Source: RGIG1840 sp964626795 | GTDB lineage: Bacteria > Bacillota_I > Bacilli_A > RF39 > UBA660 | Reading direction: 5' to 3' | Assembly (NCBI GenBank): GCA_964626795.1 | Contig: CAZVIQ010000002.1 | Coordinates: 1 to 53,567, forward strand | Length of the DNA stretch: 53,567 nucleotides | Part shown: positions 42,724-51,658 of the stretch, piece after piece | Position numbering within the stretch: position 1 is the stretch's first letter | How the letters are laid out: each line of letters starts with the position of its first letter | Notes under the pieces: model-generated | Database searches by the model: none | What the model was told of the DNA's origin: nothing | Seen by the model: only the letters and a program-made list of their open reading frames with translations | Translations under genes and position numbers: made by a program

Positions 42724-43337
42724 ATGAAAGAAAAAAGAAGAAAACTATTAGCTTTAATTATATTAATTTCTTTGATAATACCTGCCTTTTATTTGACTGC
42801 AGAATTAATTATCACAAGAGAGTATGACAGTAATAAGATTTTAATTCTTATACAATGTGCTTTAGGTATAGTCGCATTTTTTCTGCCAAATATTATATCA
42901 AAAAAATTAAAACTTGAAATTCCACCTGTAATATATTTTTTATATTTATTTTTTTTATACGGTTCTATCTTTCTAGGGGAGGTAAGGAACTTTTATTATA
43001 AATATGATAATTGGGATACAATACTTCATTTTTCTAGTAGTATGATGCTTGGTTCTATAGGTTTTAGTATTGTACTTCTTTTAAACAAGAATTTAAAAAG
43101 CATGAGTTTGTCACCAATACTTGTATTGATATTCTCTATCTGTTTTGCAATGACAGTGGGTACTATATGGGAAATGTATGAATTCACATTTGATGGATTA
43201 CTTGGAATGAATATGCAAAAATACGCTTTAGAAGATGGCACGGAGCTTATCGGAAGATTAGCATTGGTAGATACTATGAAAGATTTGATAATTGATTTGT
43301 GTGGAGCATCATTAATGTCTATCTTAGGATATTTATC
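42724..43337 (+). CDS. DUF2238/YjdF-like multi-pass membrane protein (truncated by gap)
   Basis: The frame runs from the ATG (after TGAGGAGAATTTT) into the N run; 204 residues are visible. There are about six membrane helices and two conserved polar motifs, DNWDTILHFSSSMMLG and GTIWEMYEFTFD, then DTMKDLIIDLCGASLMS. These fit the DUF2238 (YjdF) family of membrane proteins of unknown function. The true end is hidden in the gap; the bases after it (AACTTCCGATAA) could be its last codons but this cannot be shown. Confidence 0.75.
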
Positions 43338-43437
43338 NNNNNNNNNNNNNNNNNNNNNNNNNNNNNNNNNNNNNNNNNNNNNNNNNNNNNNNNNNNNNNN
43401 NNNNNNNNNNNNNNNNNNNNNNNNNNNNNNNNNNNNN
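43338..43437. other. Assembly gap (100 N)
   Basis: Exactly 100 consecutive N's, the customary placeholder for a scaffold gap of unknown size. Genes may be missing here. Confidence 0.98.
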
Positions 43438-43460
43438 AACTTCCGATAATATATATTATA

Positions 43461-44231
43461 CTAAGTAAACAATATTGAAATTAGATGATTTGTTAATACA
43501 AGTATACTTCCTAATATAATACCAATATTTAAATACTTAGGTTTATTATACTTAATTGCTTCTGGTAATATTTCATTAATTGCAAGTGTTATCATTATTC
43601 CTGCAACTATTAATAATACTATTGATATAAGTACATCTGATATATAATCTTTAAGGAATATATATGCTAATATTGCACCGATAGGTTCTGCTATTCCAGA
43701 AATGAAGGTAAGTAGTACTCCTCTCTTCCTACTGCCTGTGCTGTAGTAAAGTGGAACCGCAATTGAAATACCTTCAGGAATATTATGCATCATTATAGCT
43801 ATACTTAGACTAATTCCTAGACTTAAATCTGTGTAAGCACTCATAAAAGTGGCAATACCTTCAGGAAAATTATGTATCATAAGTGCAAGCATACTAAGAA
43901 CCCCTACTCTGTATAAACTTTTACTTTGGTTTACACTTTTTATACGTTTATCTATTTCTTTATTTATTATTGTTATGCTTAATACACCTATAATAAATAA
44001 TACTAAACATGTAATAATACCTTTTAAGTATCCATAATTATTTACTATATCAAATGATGAGATAGGTATTAGTTCTAAGATAGAAATTGCTATCATTACA
44101 CTTAAAGAAAAACTAAGACAAAAAGTGATAAATTCATCAATTTTCTTAATTTTTAAATAAACTACTAAACTTCCAAGTACAGTAGAAAGACCTGCAATGG
44201 ATGAAATTAACAAAGGTCCAATTATTTCCAT
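43461..44231 (-). CDS. ZIP family metal (zinc) transporter
   Basis: The 256 residues have eight predicted membrane helices. HNFPEGIATFMSAY and HNIPEGISIAVPLYY are the helix IV and V metal-binding motifs of ZIP/ZupT proteins. GIAEPIGAI lies in the following helix. It should import zinc or another divalent cation. The start has a weak ribosome site (AGTGATTAAAT). It diverges from the small Asn/Ser/Arg-rich gene. No metal-responsive operator is obvious. Confidence 0.93.
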   Translation of the reverse strand: MEIIGPLLISSIAGLSTVLGSLVVYLKIKKIDEFITFCLSFSLSVMIAISILELIPISSFDIVNNYGYLKGIITCLVLFIIGVLSITIINKEIDKRIKSVNQSKSLYRVGVLSMLALMIHNFPEGIATFMSAYTDLSLGISLSIAIMMHNIPEGISIAVPLYYSTGSRKRGVLLTFISGIAEPIGAILAYIFLKDYISDVLISIVLLIVAGIMITLAINEILPEAIKYNKPKYLNIGIILGSILVLTNHLISILFT

Positions 44232-44300
44232 ATTTAATCACTAATTATATACATTTTATATATAAAATATTCCATACTATAAATAGGTGGTGATTAAGAA

Positions 44301-44441
44301 ATGACTAATTCTAGAAACAACTCTAATACTTCTAGAAACGAAAACAATAGTAGAAGTAGAAGTAAAGCAAGAAAGAATAATACTGCAAGAAAAAACTCAA
44401 GAAATTCTAATAATTCTAGTAATAGTAGCAAAAGTCGTTAA
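44301..44441 (+). CDS. Tiny Asn/Ser/Arg-rich basic protein (46 aa)
   Basis: MTNSRNNSNTSRNENNSRSR begins a 46-residue low-complexity protein made almost only of Asn, Ser, Arg and Lys, with no hydrophobic core. The AGGTGGTGA ribosome site is strong and 7 nt before the ATG. A terminator follows. It is probably disordered and could bind nucleic acid; a spore-core role like that of small acid-soluble proteins is speculation, since their motifs are absent. Confidence 0.65.
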   Translation: MTNSRNNSNTSRNENNSRSRSKARKNNTARKNSRNSNNSSNSSKSR

Positions 44442-44461
44442 TTTATTAGTTTAGCGATAAT

Positions 44462-44493
44462 AAAAAGATATACAAGTTTATGTATATCTTTTT
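44462..44493. terminator. Bidirectional terminator between the small gene and deoB
   Basis: AAAAAGATATACA (44462-44474) pairs perfectly with TGTATATCTTTTT (44481-44493) around AGTTTA. T runs exist on both strands, serving both converging genes. Confidence 0.85.
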
Positions 44494-45650
44494 TAACTGT
44501 TTATATCTTTTAATATACTCTTTCCTATTAAAGGATTTTCTATATTGAAATTATCTAATATTGTTGCGCCTATATCAGCAAAAGTTTCTCTGTCATTCAT
44601 TCTTCTTGATTCTTTAAATCTTGGAGAATAAAGAAGAATAGGAACATTTTCTCTAGTATGATCTGTGCCTTTATATGTAGGGTCATTACCGTGATCAGCA
44701 GTTATTATTACCAAATCATTTTTAGTGATATTTTTTAAGAATATTGGTAAATAATGGTTAAATTCTTCAAGAGCTTTTAAATAGTTATCTCTATCTCTTC
44801 TATGGCCAAACAATGAATCAAAATCATTTAAATTAGCAAAACATAGTCCAGTAAAATCTGATTTAGAAAAATCAACTAACTTCATCATTCCATCTAAATT
44901 AGATTTTGTTTTAATTGACACTTTAATTCCTCTATTACTAAATATATCCCCTATCTTTCCTACTCCATATACGTCAATCTGATTTTGTGATAATATATCT
45001 AATACATTTGTATCAAGTTCAAGTGAAAAATCTTTTCTATTTGCTGTTCTGGTAAAGTTATTATTAGTACCTATAAAAGGTCGAGCAATTACTCTTCCTA
45101 CTTTATATTCTTTTCTTTCGGTAAGTTTTCTTATTTTTTTACATATATCATATAGTTCCTCTATTGGAATAATATTTTCATGAGCAGCCACCTGAAGTAC
45201 AGAATCAGCAGAAGTATATATTATAAGGCTTCCTGTTTTCATATGCATTTCGCCTAAGTCATTTATTATTTCAGTACCACTTGCTACAATATTTCCAATT
45301 ACTTCTCTTCCTGTTGCTTTTTTTATTTCTGTAATTAACTCTAAAGGAAATCCATTAGGAAATGTTTTAAAAGGTTCACTAGCCACTACCCCTACCATTT
45401 CGTTATGACCATTTAAGGTATCTTTTCCTAATGAAATAGGTTTTCCTTTCATATAGTATGCATATGTTTTCTCTTCGTTTTTACCAACAAGATTAAGCAT
45501 ACCAAGATTTTCCAATATATCTAAATTATAATTTTTTCCTTCAATAATATGTCCTAATGTATTTGCGCCTTTATCACCAAATTCAGCTGCGTCTGTTGCC
45601 TCTCCTACACCTACACTATCTAATACTATTAAAAATATTCTTTTAAACAT
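44493..45650 (-). CDS. deoB: Phosphopentomutase
   Basis: DeoB interconverts (deoxy)ribose 1- and 5-phosphate in nucleoside salvage. From the ATG at 45650 the protein has 385 residues. The metal sites of the alkaline-phosphatase superfamily show as LIVLDSVGVGEA, SLGKDTLNGHNEM (phospho-acceptor Thr), GLCFANLNDFDSLFGHRRD and ITADHGNDPTYKGTDHTREN. The AAAGGAAAAG ribosome site supports this start over an in-frame TTG further upstream, inside the recombinase gene. It lies directly behind xerD. Confidence 0.97.
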   Translation of the reverse strand: MFKRIFLIVLDSVGVGEATDAAEFGDKGANTLGHIIEGKNYNLDILENLGMLNLVGKNEEKTYAYYMKGKPISLGKDTLNGHNEMVGVVASEPFKTFPNGFPLELITEIKKATGREVIGNIVASGTEIINDLGEMHMKTGSLIIYTSADSVLQVAAHENIIPIEELYDICKKIRKLTERKEYKVGRVIARPFIGTNNNFTRTANRKDFSLELDTNVLDILSQNQIDVYGVGKIGDIFSNRGIKVSIKTKSNLDGMMKLVDFSKSDFTGLCFANLNDFDSLFGHRRDRDNYLKALEEFNHYLPIFLKNITKNDLVIITADHGNDPTYKGTDHTRENVPILLYSPRFKESRRMNDRETFADIGATILDNFNIENPLIGKSILKDINS

Positions 45651-45651
45651 T

Positions 45652-46542
45652 TTACTTTTCCTTTCTCGCTCTTGGATGAGCACTTTTGTAATTTTCTTTT
45701 AACTTTTCGTTACTTACATGAGTATAAATCTCAGTAGTTGTAATATTTTCATGTCCCAGGAGTTCCTGGATACTTCTTAAATCTGCACCGTTATCAAGTA
45801 GATGAGTGGCAAATGAATGTCTTATAACATGTGGTGTTAAGTATGAATCAATATGTTTTTGAAACTGCAGTCTTTTTAATATGCTTCTAAAACCATTTGA
45901 AGTCAGTTTACTGCCCCTGTTGTTTAAAAATAATATATTACTTGTACCTTTTTTTAATAAATCTTTTCTAAATTCATTTATATATATTTTTAGTGAACTC
46001 GATGCCTCTTCGTTAATTGGAATTATTCTTTCTTTATTACCTTTAGTAAAAGTTCTAACAATATCATTATTTAAATCAATGTTATTGAGTTCTAAATTTA
46101 TTAATTCTGTTACTCTAAGACCGCTTGCATACATAAGTTCTATCATTGCCTTGTTTCTATAATCAAAAGCTGTTTCAAGATTAATTGCTAAAAGATTATT
46201 TATTTCGCTTTTAGTTAAAAATTTAGGAAGTCTTTTTGGAGTTTTTAATAAATCAATTTTCTGAGCAGGATTATTTTTAAAATTAAGATCAGATATAAGG
46301 AATTTATAAAAACTTCTTATAACAGCTATTTTATGATTTATACTGTTTGCTTCTAAAGTATTAAAGTTTTGTTTAATATAGTTAGTTATATCTTCTGAAG
46401 AGACAGATTCAAAACTACTATTTTTAAGATAGCTATTAAATTTATTTAACTCATAGTCATATTCATCAACAGTTAGTTTAGAATATCCTCTGTCAACTGT
46501 TAAATATATTTTAAATTTTTCTATTAAATCTTTATTATTCAT
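45652..46542 (-). CDS. xerD: Tyrosine recombinase XerC/XerD type
   Basis: The 296 residues have the N-terminal SAM-like core-binding domain (YLTVDRGYSKLTVDEYDYELNKF) and the catalytic domain. Its residues are R143 (GLRVTEL), K167, H238 and R241 (TPHVIRHSFATHLLD), H264 (LLGHENI) and Y273 (TEIYTHVS). Length and the deoB neighbour match chromosome-dimer-resolving XerD of Firmicutes rather than a phage integrase. The ribosome site is weak. Confidence 0.93.
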   Translation of the reverse strand: MNNKDLIEKFKIYLTVDRGYSKLTVDEYDYELNKFNSYLKNSSFESVSSEDITNYIKQNFNTLEANSINHKIAVIRSFYKFLISDLNFKNNPAQKIDLLKTPKRLPKFLTKSEINNLLAINLETAFDYRNKAMIELMYASGLRVTELINLELNNIDLNNDIVRTFTKGNKERIIPINEEASSSLKIYINEFRKDLLKKGTSNILFLNNRGSKLTSNGFRSILKRLQFQKHIDSYLTPHVIRHSFATHLLDNGADLRSIQELLGHENITTTEIYTHVSNEKLKENYKSAHPRARKEK

Positions 46543-46641
46543 AACTCTTCATCCAAACATATTATCTCATATAATTCTTTACTTGTTAAATAAAAAATAG
46601 TAATTTTACACTTTATTTGATACAATAATATTGGTGATTTT

Positions 46642-47835
46642 ATGGAACTTTTACAGAATAAATTAAGACCAAATAAACTTTCAGAAGTTATTGGTCAATC
46701 TCATTTAATTGGAAAAGATAAAATACTTACAAACTTAACAAAAAATAAAAAGATTTTTAATATGATATTATTTGGTAAAAGTGGAATCGGTAAAACTACA
46801 ATTGCTCTTGCTTTAATTGAAGAACTTGATTTAAGATATAGAATTTTAAATGCTACTATAAATAATAAAAAGGATTTTGAAGTAGTATTTGAAGAAGCAA
46901 AGATGTATGGCAGCATTATTTTAATAGTTGATGAAATACATAGAATGAATAAAGATAAACAGGATTTACTTCTTTCATATTTAGAAAGTGGTTTAGTTAT
47001 TTTAATAGGTTTAACATCTACTAATCCTTACTATACAATCAATCCAGCGATTAGAAGTAGATGTCAGATTTTAGAATTAAAAGAACTTACAGATAAGGAT
47101 ATTATTAAAGGAATAAATAGAATCAAAACAGTTTTTAACGATTTGAATCTAGATAAAAAAACCATAGAATTTATTGCTAAAATATCCAGTGGAGATTTAA
47201 GATATGCTTATAATCTAATTGAATTCTGTTATTATAGTTTTGGTAATACTTTCGGTATAGAAAACATAAAAGAAATGAATGTCTCTACTAATTTTAACTT
47301 TGATAAAAACGGAGATGAACATTATGATGTTTTATCTGCATTTCAAAAAAGTATTCGTGGAAGTGATGTAGATGCTTCATTACATTATCTCGCAAGACTT
47401 ATTGAAGGTGGAGATCTTGAAAGTATATATAGAAGAATGTTGGTTATTGCTTATGAAGATATTGGTCTTGCTAATCCTATGATGGGAGTTAAAGTACTTT
47501 CTGCTATTGAATCATCTGAAAGACTTGGTCTTCCTGAACTTATTATTCCATTATCTGATGCTGTAATTGATATGGCGCTTAGTCCTAAAAGTAATTCAGG
47601 TGTAATAGCAATAAATGCGGCTTTAAATGATATTAGAAGTGGTAATGTAGGTAAAGTACCAAATCATATTAAATCAACCAGTAAGGATTATAAATATCCT
47701 CATAACTACCCTCCTTATTATTATGTAAAACAGGATTATCTTCCAGAAAAATTGAAAGGAAGAAACTACTATGTAAGCAGAAATAATAAATATGAAGTAG
47801 AAATGAGTAAATATAATGCAAAAATAAAAGAGTAA
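46642..47835 (+). CDS. rarA: Replication-associated recombination protein A (RarA/MgsA AAA ATPase)
   Basis: The 397 residues begin LLQNKLRPNKLSEVIGQSHLIGKDKIL. The Walker A is FGKSGIGKTT (44-53), Walker B is IILIVDEIHRMNK, sensor 1 is GLTSTNPYYTINPAIRSRCQI. The C-terminal half (IRGSDVDASLHYLARLIEGGD, AYEDIGLANP, NHIKSTSKDYKYPHNYP) is the RarA-specific tetramer domain. It acts at stalled replication forks. The ribosome site is GGTGATTTT. Confidence 0.96.
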   Translation: MELLQNKLRPNKLSEVIGQSHLIGKDKILTNLTKNKKIFNMILFGKSGIGKTTIALALIEELDLRYRILNATINNKKDFEVVFEEAKMYGSIILIVDEIHRMNKDKQDLLLSYLESGLVILIGLTSTNPYYTINPAIRSRCQILELKELTDKDIIKGINRIKTVFNDLNLDKKTIEFIAKISSGDLRYAYNLIEFCYYSFGNTFGIENIKEMNVSTNFNFDKNGDEHYDVLSAFQKSIRGSDVDASLHYLARLIEGGDLESIYRRMLVIAYEDIGLANPMMGVKVLSAIESSERLGLPELIIPLSDAVIDMALSPKSNSGVIAINAALNDIRSGNVGKVPNHIKSTSKDYKYPHNYPPYYYVKQDYLPEKLKGRNYYVSRNNKYEVEMSKYNAKIKE

Positions 47836-47841
47836 TAAGAT

Positions 47842-48033
47842 TTATTTCTTAGTACTCTTTTTCTTTGACTTACCTGCAGATTTATAAGCGATAGCTGAAG
47901 CAACCTCAACAGCTTTCTTTTTAGATGTAGGTTTATAATTACCTATTTTCCCATCGCCTTTAGTATATTCATCTACTAATTCTTCTATATTTTTAGATAT
48001 AGTTTTTTGACTTTTTCCTTTTTTAAGTGGCAT
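47842..48033 (-). CDS. Small Lys-rich basic protein (63 aa, DUF6496-like)
   Basis: The 63 residues start MPLKKGKSQKTISKNIEELV and end AVEVASAIAYKSAGKSKKKS plus a few more. About a third is lysine. The pattern of a basic tail after KKKAVEVASAIAYKSAGKS resembles small DUF6496-type proteins, but I am not certain. The AGAAAGGAAG ribosome site is good. It converges on rarA with only a few bases between, and lies downstream of tcdA. Confidence 0.7.
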   Translation of the reverse strand: MPLKKGKSQKTISKNIEELVDEYTKGDGKIGNYKPTSKKKAVEVASAIAYKSAGKSKKKSTKK

Positions 48034-48079
48034 AGCAATTTCTTCCTTTCTGCTATTATTATCGCCGGAAAAAAGTTTA

Positions 48080-48775
48080 TTATTCCTCTTCTAAAAAAGT
48101 TTTTATAGGACTTACTGCATCATTTAATATATAACTTGTAATATATAATCCTGCCACTCCGGGAACAACTGCTGAACTTCCAAGCATTTCTGATTTAATC
48201 GGATCTTCAGTTGAATGAACTACTATAGTGTCGTTTATTTCTTCTTCTGTAAGTTCTTTTCTTACTTTTTTAGCAAGAGGATCCCCAGATACTTTATCAA
48301 GTGTTGTAATTTCAACTTTAGTAGCATCAAGTCTTTTAGCAGTACCCATACATGAAATTAGTTTTATGCTTTTTTCTTTACATTCTTTGATTAATTTTGC
48401 TTTTACAATTGTTGTATCACATGCATCAATAATATAGTCATAATTTTGCATAAATAAGAGATCTATATTATCTTTAGTAATTACAGTGTTTATTAAAGTT
48501 ATTTTCACATCCTTGTTAATTTTTTTAATTCTTTTATAAAATTCTTTTGTTTTATATTTGTGTATATTATTGTTAAGTGCGATTATCTGTCTGTTTAAAT
48601 TAGAAGTTTCTATAATATCACCATCTACAAGTGTGATTTTTTCAATACCACTTCTAACTAAAGATTCAACGGCATATCCACCTACTCCTCCAAGTCCGAT
48701 AACAAGTATATTTAAAGCTTTAATTTTACGAATATTTTCTTTACCAATTAAGGCTTCCAATCTAATTAAATTCAT
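48080..48775 (-). CDS. tcdA: tRNA threonylcarbamoyladenosine dehydratase (TcdA/CsdL)
   Basis: This E1-like enzyme cyclises t6A37 in tRNA. The 231 residues begin MNLIRLEALIGKENIRKIKA. They contain the nucleotide motif LVIGLGGVGGYAVESLVRSGI, then LVDGDIIETSNLNRQI, DYIIDACDTTIVKAKLI and SCMGTAKRLDATKV. The Shine-Dalgarno TAGGAGAATAAT lies just after the putative 6S RNA. The same neighbour pair occurs in Bacillus (yrvM and bsrA). Confidence 0.95.
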   Translation of the reverse strand: MNLIRLEALIGKENIRKIKALNILVIGLGGVGGYAVESLVRSGIEKITLVDGDIIETSNLNRQIIALNNNIHKYKTKEFYKRIKKINKDVKITLINTVITKDNIDLLFMQNYDYIIDACDTTIVKAKLIKECKEKSIKLISCMGTAKRLDATKVEITTLDKVSGDPLAKKVRKELTEEEINDTIVVHSTEDPIKSEMLGSSAVVPGVAGLYITSYILNDAVSPIKTFLEEE

Positions 48776-48785
48776 ATTATTCTCC

Positions 48786-48954
48786 TAAAATAAAACCTAA
48801 GGTAATGATTAGGATAATAAATCTCGCTTGTCTGCGAGGTGGTAGTACACATATCTTCTTTTAGGATTCCTTAAAGGCTTTCAACACCAGAAGATAATTA
48901 GTTCTCCAATATTATCATACAGTCGGTTTATATGCATAACCACTACTCTTAGGT
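48786..48954 (-). ncRNA. ssrS: Probable 6S RNA (RNA polymerase regulator)
   Basis: A gene-free block between tcdA and fic has a TATAAT on the minus strand at 48961-48966, placing transcription start at about 48954. There CTTAGGT/ACCTAAG (48948-48954 with 48795-48801) would close a long hairpin. An inner stem ATCTTCT/AGAAGAT (48853-48859 with 48889-48895) forms the distal arm. A small CTCGC/GCGAG hairpin (48823-48838) lies on the 3' side of an open centre, as in Firmicutes 6S. A T-rich run follows the closing stem. Length is about 169 nt. Synteny with tcdA matches Bacillus 6S-1. Confidence 0.7.
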
Positions 48955-48987
48955 ATCTTAATTATATCACATATATTATTATTTGCA

Positions 48988-50121
48988 TTATAGTTTACAA
49001 ATATTTAATTTTTTCACTTTGGAAGGATCAATATTTAACTTATCTATATTTATATCAAATATAAAATTAAAAGTATCTGGAGTTATAAGCCTATTAGTAT
49101 CTCTTTCTTTTCTTAAAATACCTTTAGATATTAATGGGTCAATCATGGTTTCAAAAATTCGACTTCTTTTGATTTTATCATTTCTAGAATTGTAATAGTT
49201 TGCAAAATCGCTTACTGTTTTTAAACCTCTCATAGAAAGAATATAATAAATTGACTGATAATCAAGAGTAGTTAAACCTGAAGAAATACTTTTCTTAATT
49301 AAATCTATAATATATTCTTTTTCAAGTTCAATTTTTACATTATCTAACATAAACTTGATGAAATAACTTGCATTATTAAATTTAGTTGTATCTGAAATAG
49401 TTCTATAATAATTAGGTTTATTGAACTGAATTCCTCTATTGAATATAATATAAGGATATATTTTTTCGTTAAGTATATGCCACATTGCTAGAGTTCGAGC
49501 AGTTCTTCCATTTACATCAAAATATGGATGAATAAAAACTAAATATAAATGTATTAATTGTGATTTAATATATTTATTAGTATCTGTGTTTGTAAAAATA
49601 TCACTATTAATAAACTCAAATAATTTATTCATCATATAATCTATTTGCTTATGATTAGACAATACTATTGGAGGAACTGCAGTATTAGAGGAAGTGAATA
49701 TATAACTTTCCCTATTTCTATAATAATCGTTCATATCATTTAATTCTTCCGTCGTTAATAATCCTTTAGACAGTATGTCATATAATTCTTTTAGTGAATT
49801 TTTATCTATTTCTCTATTATCCAAAATAAATTGATATCCACTATGTAAATTTATTACTCTTCTTACCTTTTCTTCATTTGTATTAGGGCTTTCTTTATTT
49901 TCTGCTACACATTCAATAAATTGTAAACTATCTCCATAGCCTTCGATAATGTTATTTGCTTGTATTTCAAAAGAAAACATAACTTTTTTTGCAAAGGATT
50001 CACAACTAATGGGATTATTCCCAGATAAAAATTCTTCCAATTCTTTAACAGAATCTTTATAATAATTTGGATTAAAAAACAAAGGATTTCTTTTTTCATC
50101 TACAAGTAATAATCTTTCCAT
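48988..50121 (-). CDS. Fic domain protein (AMPylase-type, altered motif)
   Basis: The 377 residues contain a Fic domain with HPYFDVNGRTARTLAMW (His198). The canonical motif HPFxDGNGR is kept except Gly to Val. In the N-terminal part NNIIEG (Glu60-Gly61) resembles the inhibitory S/TxxxEG helix. A winged-helix-like C terminus follows (LTTLDYQSIYYILSMRG, SDFANYYNSRN). Fic enzymes transfer AMP or similar groups to proteins; here the Val may reduce or change activity. It stands alone with AAAGAGGGAATATT as ribosome site; no antitoxin gene is next to it. Confidence 0.88.
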   Translation of the reverse strand: MERLLLVDEKRNPLFFNPNYYKDSVKELEEFLSGNNPISCESFAKKVMFSFEIQANNIIEGYGDSLQFIECVAENKESPNTNEEKVRRVINLHSGYQFILDNREIDKNSLKELYDILSKGLLTTEELNDMNDYYRNRESYIFTSSNTAVPPIVLSNHKQIDYMMNKLFEFINSDIFTNTDTNKYIKSQLIHLYLVFIHPYFDVNGRTARTLAMWHILNEKIYPYIIFNRGIQFNKPNYYRTISDTTKFNNASYFIKFMLDNVKIELEKEYIIDLIKKSISSGLTTLDYQSIYYILSMRGLKTVSDFANYYNSRNDKIKRSRIFETMIDPLISKGILRKERDTNRLITPDTFNFIFDINIDKLNIDPSKVKKLNICKL

Positions 50122-50176
50122 AATATTCCCTCTTTAATTAGTAAGATATCATACCATTTTTCTCTGTTTTATTCAA

Positions 50177-50851
50177 TTAAAATAATATAAAACCTATAGT
50201 ATTAATTGAGAAGTTTGCAAACATATGAACTATCCAGGATGGAAAAATATTTTTGTTTTTTTCATTTATGTAGTTAAATATAAGTCCTCCTACGAAAAGT
50301 CCAATTAAGATTATAGAATAAATTTCAATTCCAAACCATCCTTTCATAATAAAGATGTGGTATATTGCAAAAATAAGACTGCTAAATATGTAAGCAAATC
50401 TTTTTGTATTAATTTTTATAAAGGATAAAAATATAAATCCTCTAAAGAAAAACTCTTCAATAAGTGAGTTAATTAAAGATATATAAATAGAGACATAAAT
50501 AAAGTTAGATTTAGTAACGTTAATATTTTTTATTAAAGAGACAGTAATATTTGAAAAATCAAATATATTTCTAAATATATAATATCCAGACAATATAATT
50601 AAATATATTACTAAACCCAGTAGTATATATTTAAAAATTGTTTTCTTATCAAACTTAAAAAATGTATTTAAATCTAAGTTCTTTTTAAATAATACTATTA
50701 TAAAAGGTAATATTAAAAAAAGTAATATTTTAATTAATGTTTTAATCCAATAATCAGGACTTATTACAGAGTCTATAATAGCCATTGTTAAGCAAGAAAA
50801 AATTGAAAATAAAATAATAATATAATTAGTTTTTAAATATAATTTATTCAT
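50177..50851 (-). CDS. CPBP family intramembrane metalloprotease
   Basis: The 224 residues have about seven hydrophobic helices. The motifs are LIEEFFFRGFIFLSF (EExxxR), IFAIYHIFIM (second His motif) and SWIVHMFANFSIN (third). These are the metal and catalytic signatures of the CAAX-protease / ABI family, which includes bacteriocin immunity proteins. Substrate unknown. The ribosome site is ATAGGAGAAGTTTAAG. The TtcA-like gene lies just upstream on the same strand. Confidence 0.9.
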   Translation of the reverse strand: MNKLYLKTNYIIILFSIFSCLTMAIIDSVISPDYWIKTLIKILLFLILPFIIVLFKKNLDLNTFFKFDKKTIFKYILLGLVIYLIILSGYYIFRNIFDFSNITVSLIKNINVTKSNFIYVSIYISLINSLIEEFFFRGFIFLSFIKINTKRFAYIFSSLIFAIYHIFIMKGWFGIEIYSIILIGLFVGGLIFNYINEKNKNIFPSWIVHMFANFSINTIGFILF

Positions 50852-50872
50852 CTTAAACTTCTCCTATATTTA

Positions 50873-51643
50873 TTATTTACTTTCAATGTAACTTATTATA
50901 GTACTTAAATTAACATCTTTTGTAGCATTCATTATATTTATATCCGCACCTTTATATAAACTATTTAATTCTTTAATTAAATCCTTCATTACATTTCTTT
51001 TAGAGGTATTCTTTTTAGTTACAATGCATGCACAGTCAATAAACTTTAAATCATTATAATTACACCAAGAAATAATATCTTTTTCTCTTACATAATATAA
51101 TGGCCTTATAAGCTCCATATTTTTAAAATTAGTTGAAGTAAGATTAGGTAGCATTGTTTTAAATTCTCCGTTATATATTAAGCTCATAAGTATAGTTTCC
51201 ACTACATCATCAAAGTGATGTCCAAGTGCTATCTTATTACATCCAAGCTCTTGTGCTTTAGCATATAAAGCCCCTCTTCTCTTTCTTGCACAAAGATAAC
51301 AGGCATTTTCAGTGTTTTCTATTAAATCAAAAATATTATTTTCAAAGATATTAAGTTTAATATTAAGTTTATCTGCATTTTCAAGTATTAAATTCATATT
51401 AATCTTATCATAACCTGGATTCATTAAAATAAACTCTATATCAAATATCTTTTTTCCATGTCTTTTTATTTCTTCAAAGCATTTAGCCAAAAGAAAAGAA
51501 TCTTTTCCACCACTTATACAAACAGCAATTTTATCATTTTCCTCTATAAGGTTAAAATCATTTACTGCTTTAATAAATGGTCTCCATATCTCTTTTCTAA
51601 AGCGTTTTATTATACTTTTTTCAATTTCTAATATTTTACTCAT
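50873..51643 (-). CDS. TtcA-family tRNA thiolation ATPase
   Basis: The 256 residues show the PP-loop KIAVCISGGKDSFLLAKC (44-49), the CYLCARKRRGALYAKAQELG motif (Cys115 and Cys118), ALGHHFDDVVETILMSLIYNGEF, and a third cysteine region FIDCACIV near 209. This is the TtcA type of iron-sulfur-dependent tRNA 2-thiolation enzymes. The exact position it modifies in Firmicutes is not sure, so I give no symbol. It follows hisS by 15 nt, probably one transcript. Confidence 0.9.
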   Translation of the reverse strand: MSKILEIEKSIIKRFRKEIWRPFIKAVNDFNLIEENDKIAVCISGGKDSFLLAKCFEEIKRHGKKIFDIEFILMNPGYDKINMNLILENADKLNIKLNIFENNIFDLIENTENACYLCARKRRGALYAKAQELGCNKIALGHHFDDVVETILMSLIYNGEFKTMLPNLTSTNFKNMELIRPLYYVREKDIISWCNYNDLKFIDCACIVTKKNTSKRNVMKDLIKELNSLYKGADINIMNATKDVNLSTIISYIESK

Positions 51644-51658
51644 TCCTTCACTTCCAGA

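Noticed and set aside
45652..46542. Phage or element integrase
   Set aside because: Length, residues and the deoB neighbour fit housekeeping XerD; no excisionase, att duplication or cargo is near.
46539..46625. Minus-strand 28-residue frame (TTG start) overlapping the xerD start and ending in EIICLDEEL
   Set aside because: It reads like protein but has no ribosome site and lies over the rarA promoter region; not enough support for a gene.
48988..50121. Fic toxin-antitoxin module
   Set aside because: No small antitoxin gene adjoins it; the inhibitory-like helix is in the same chain.
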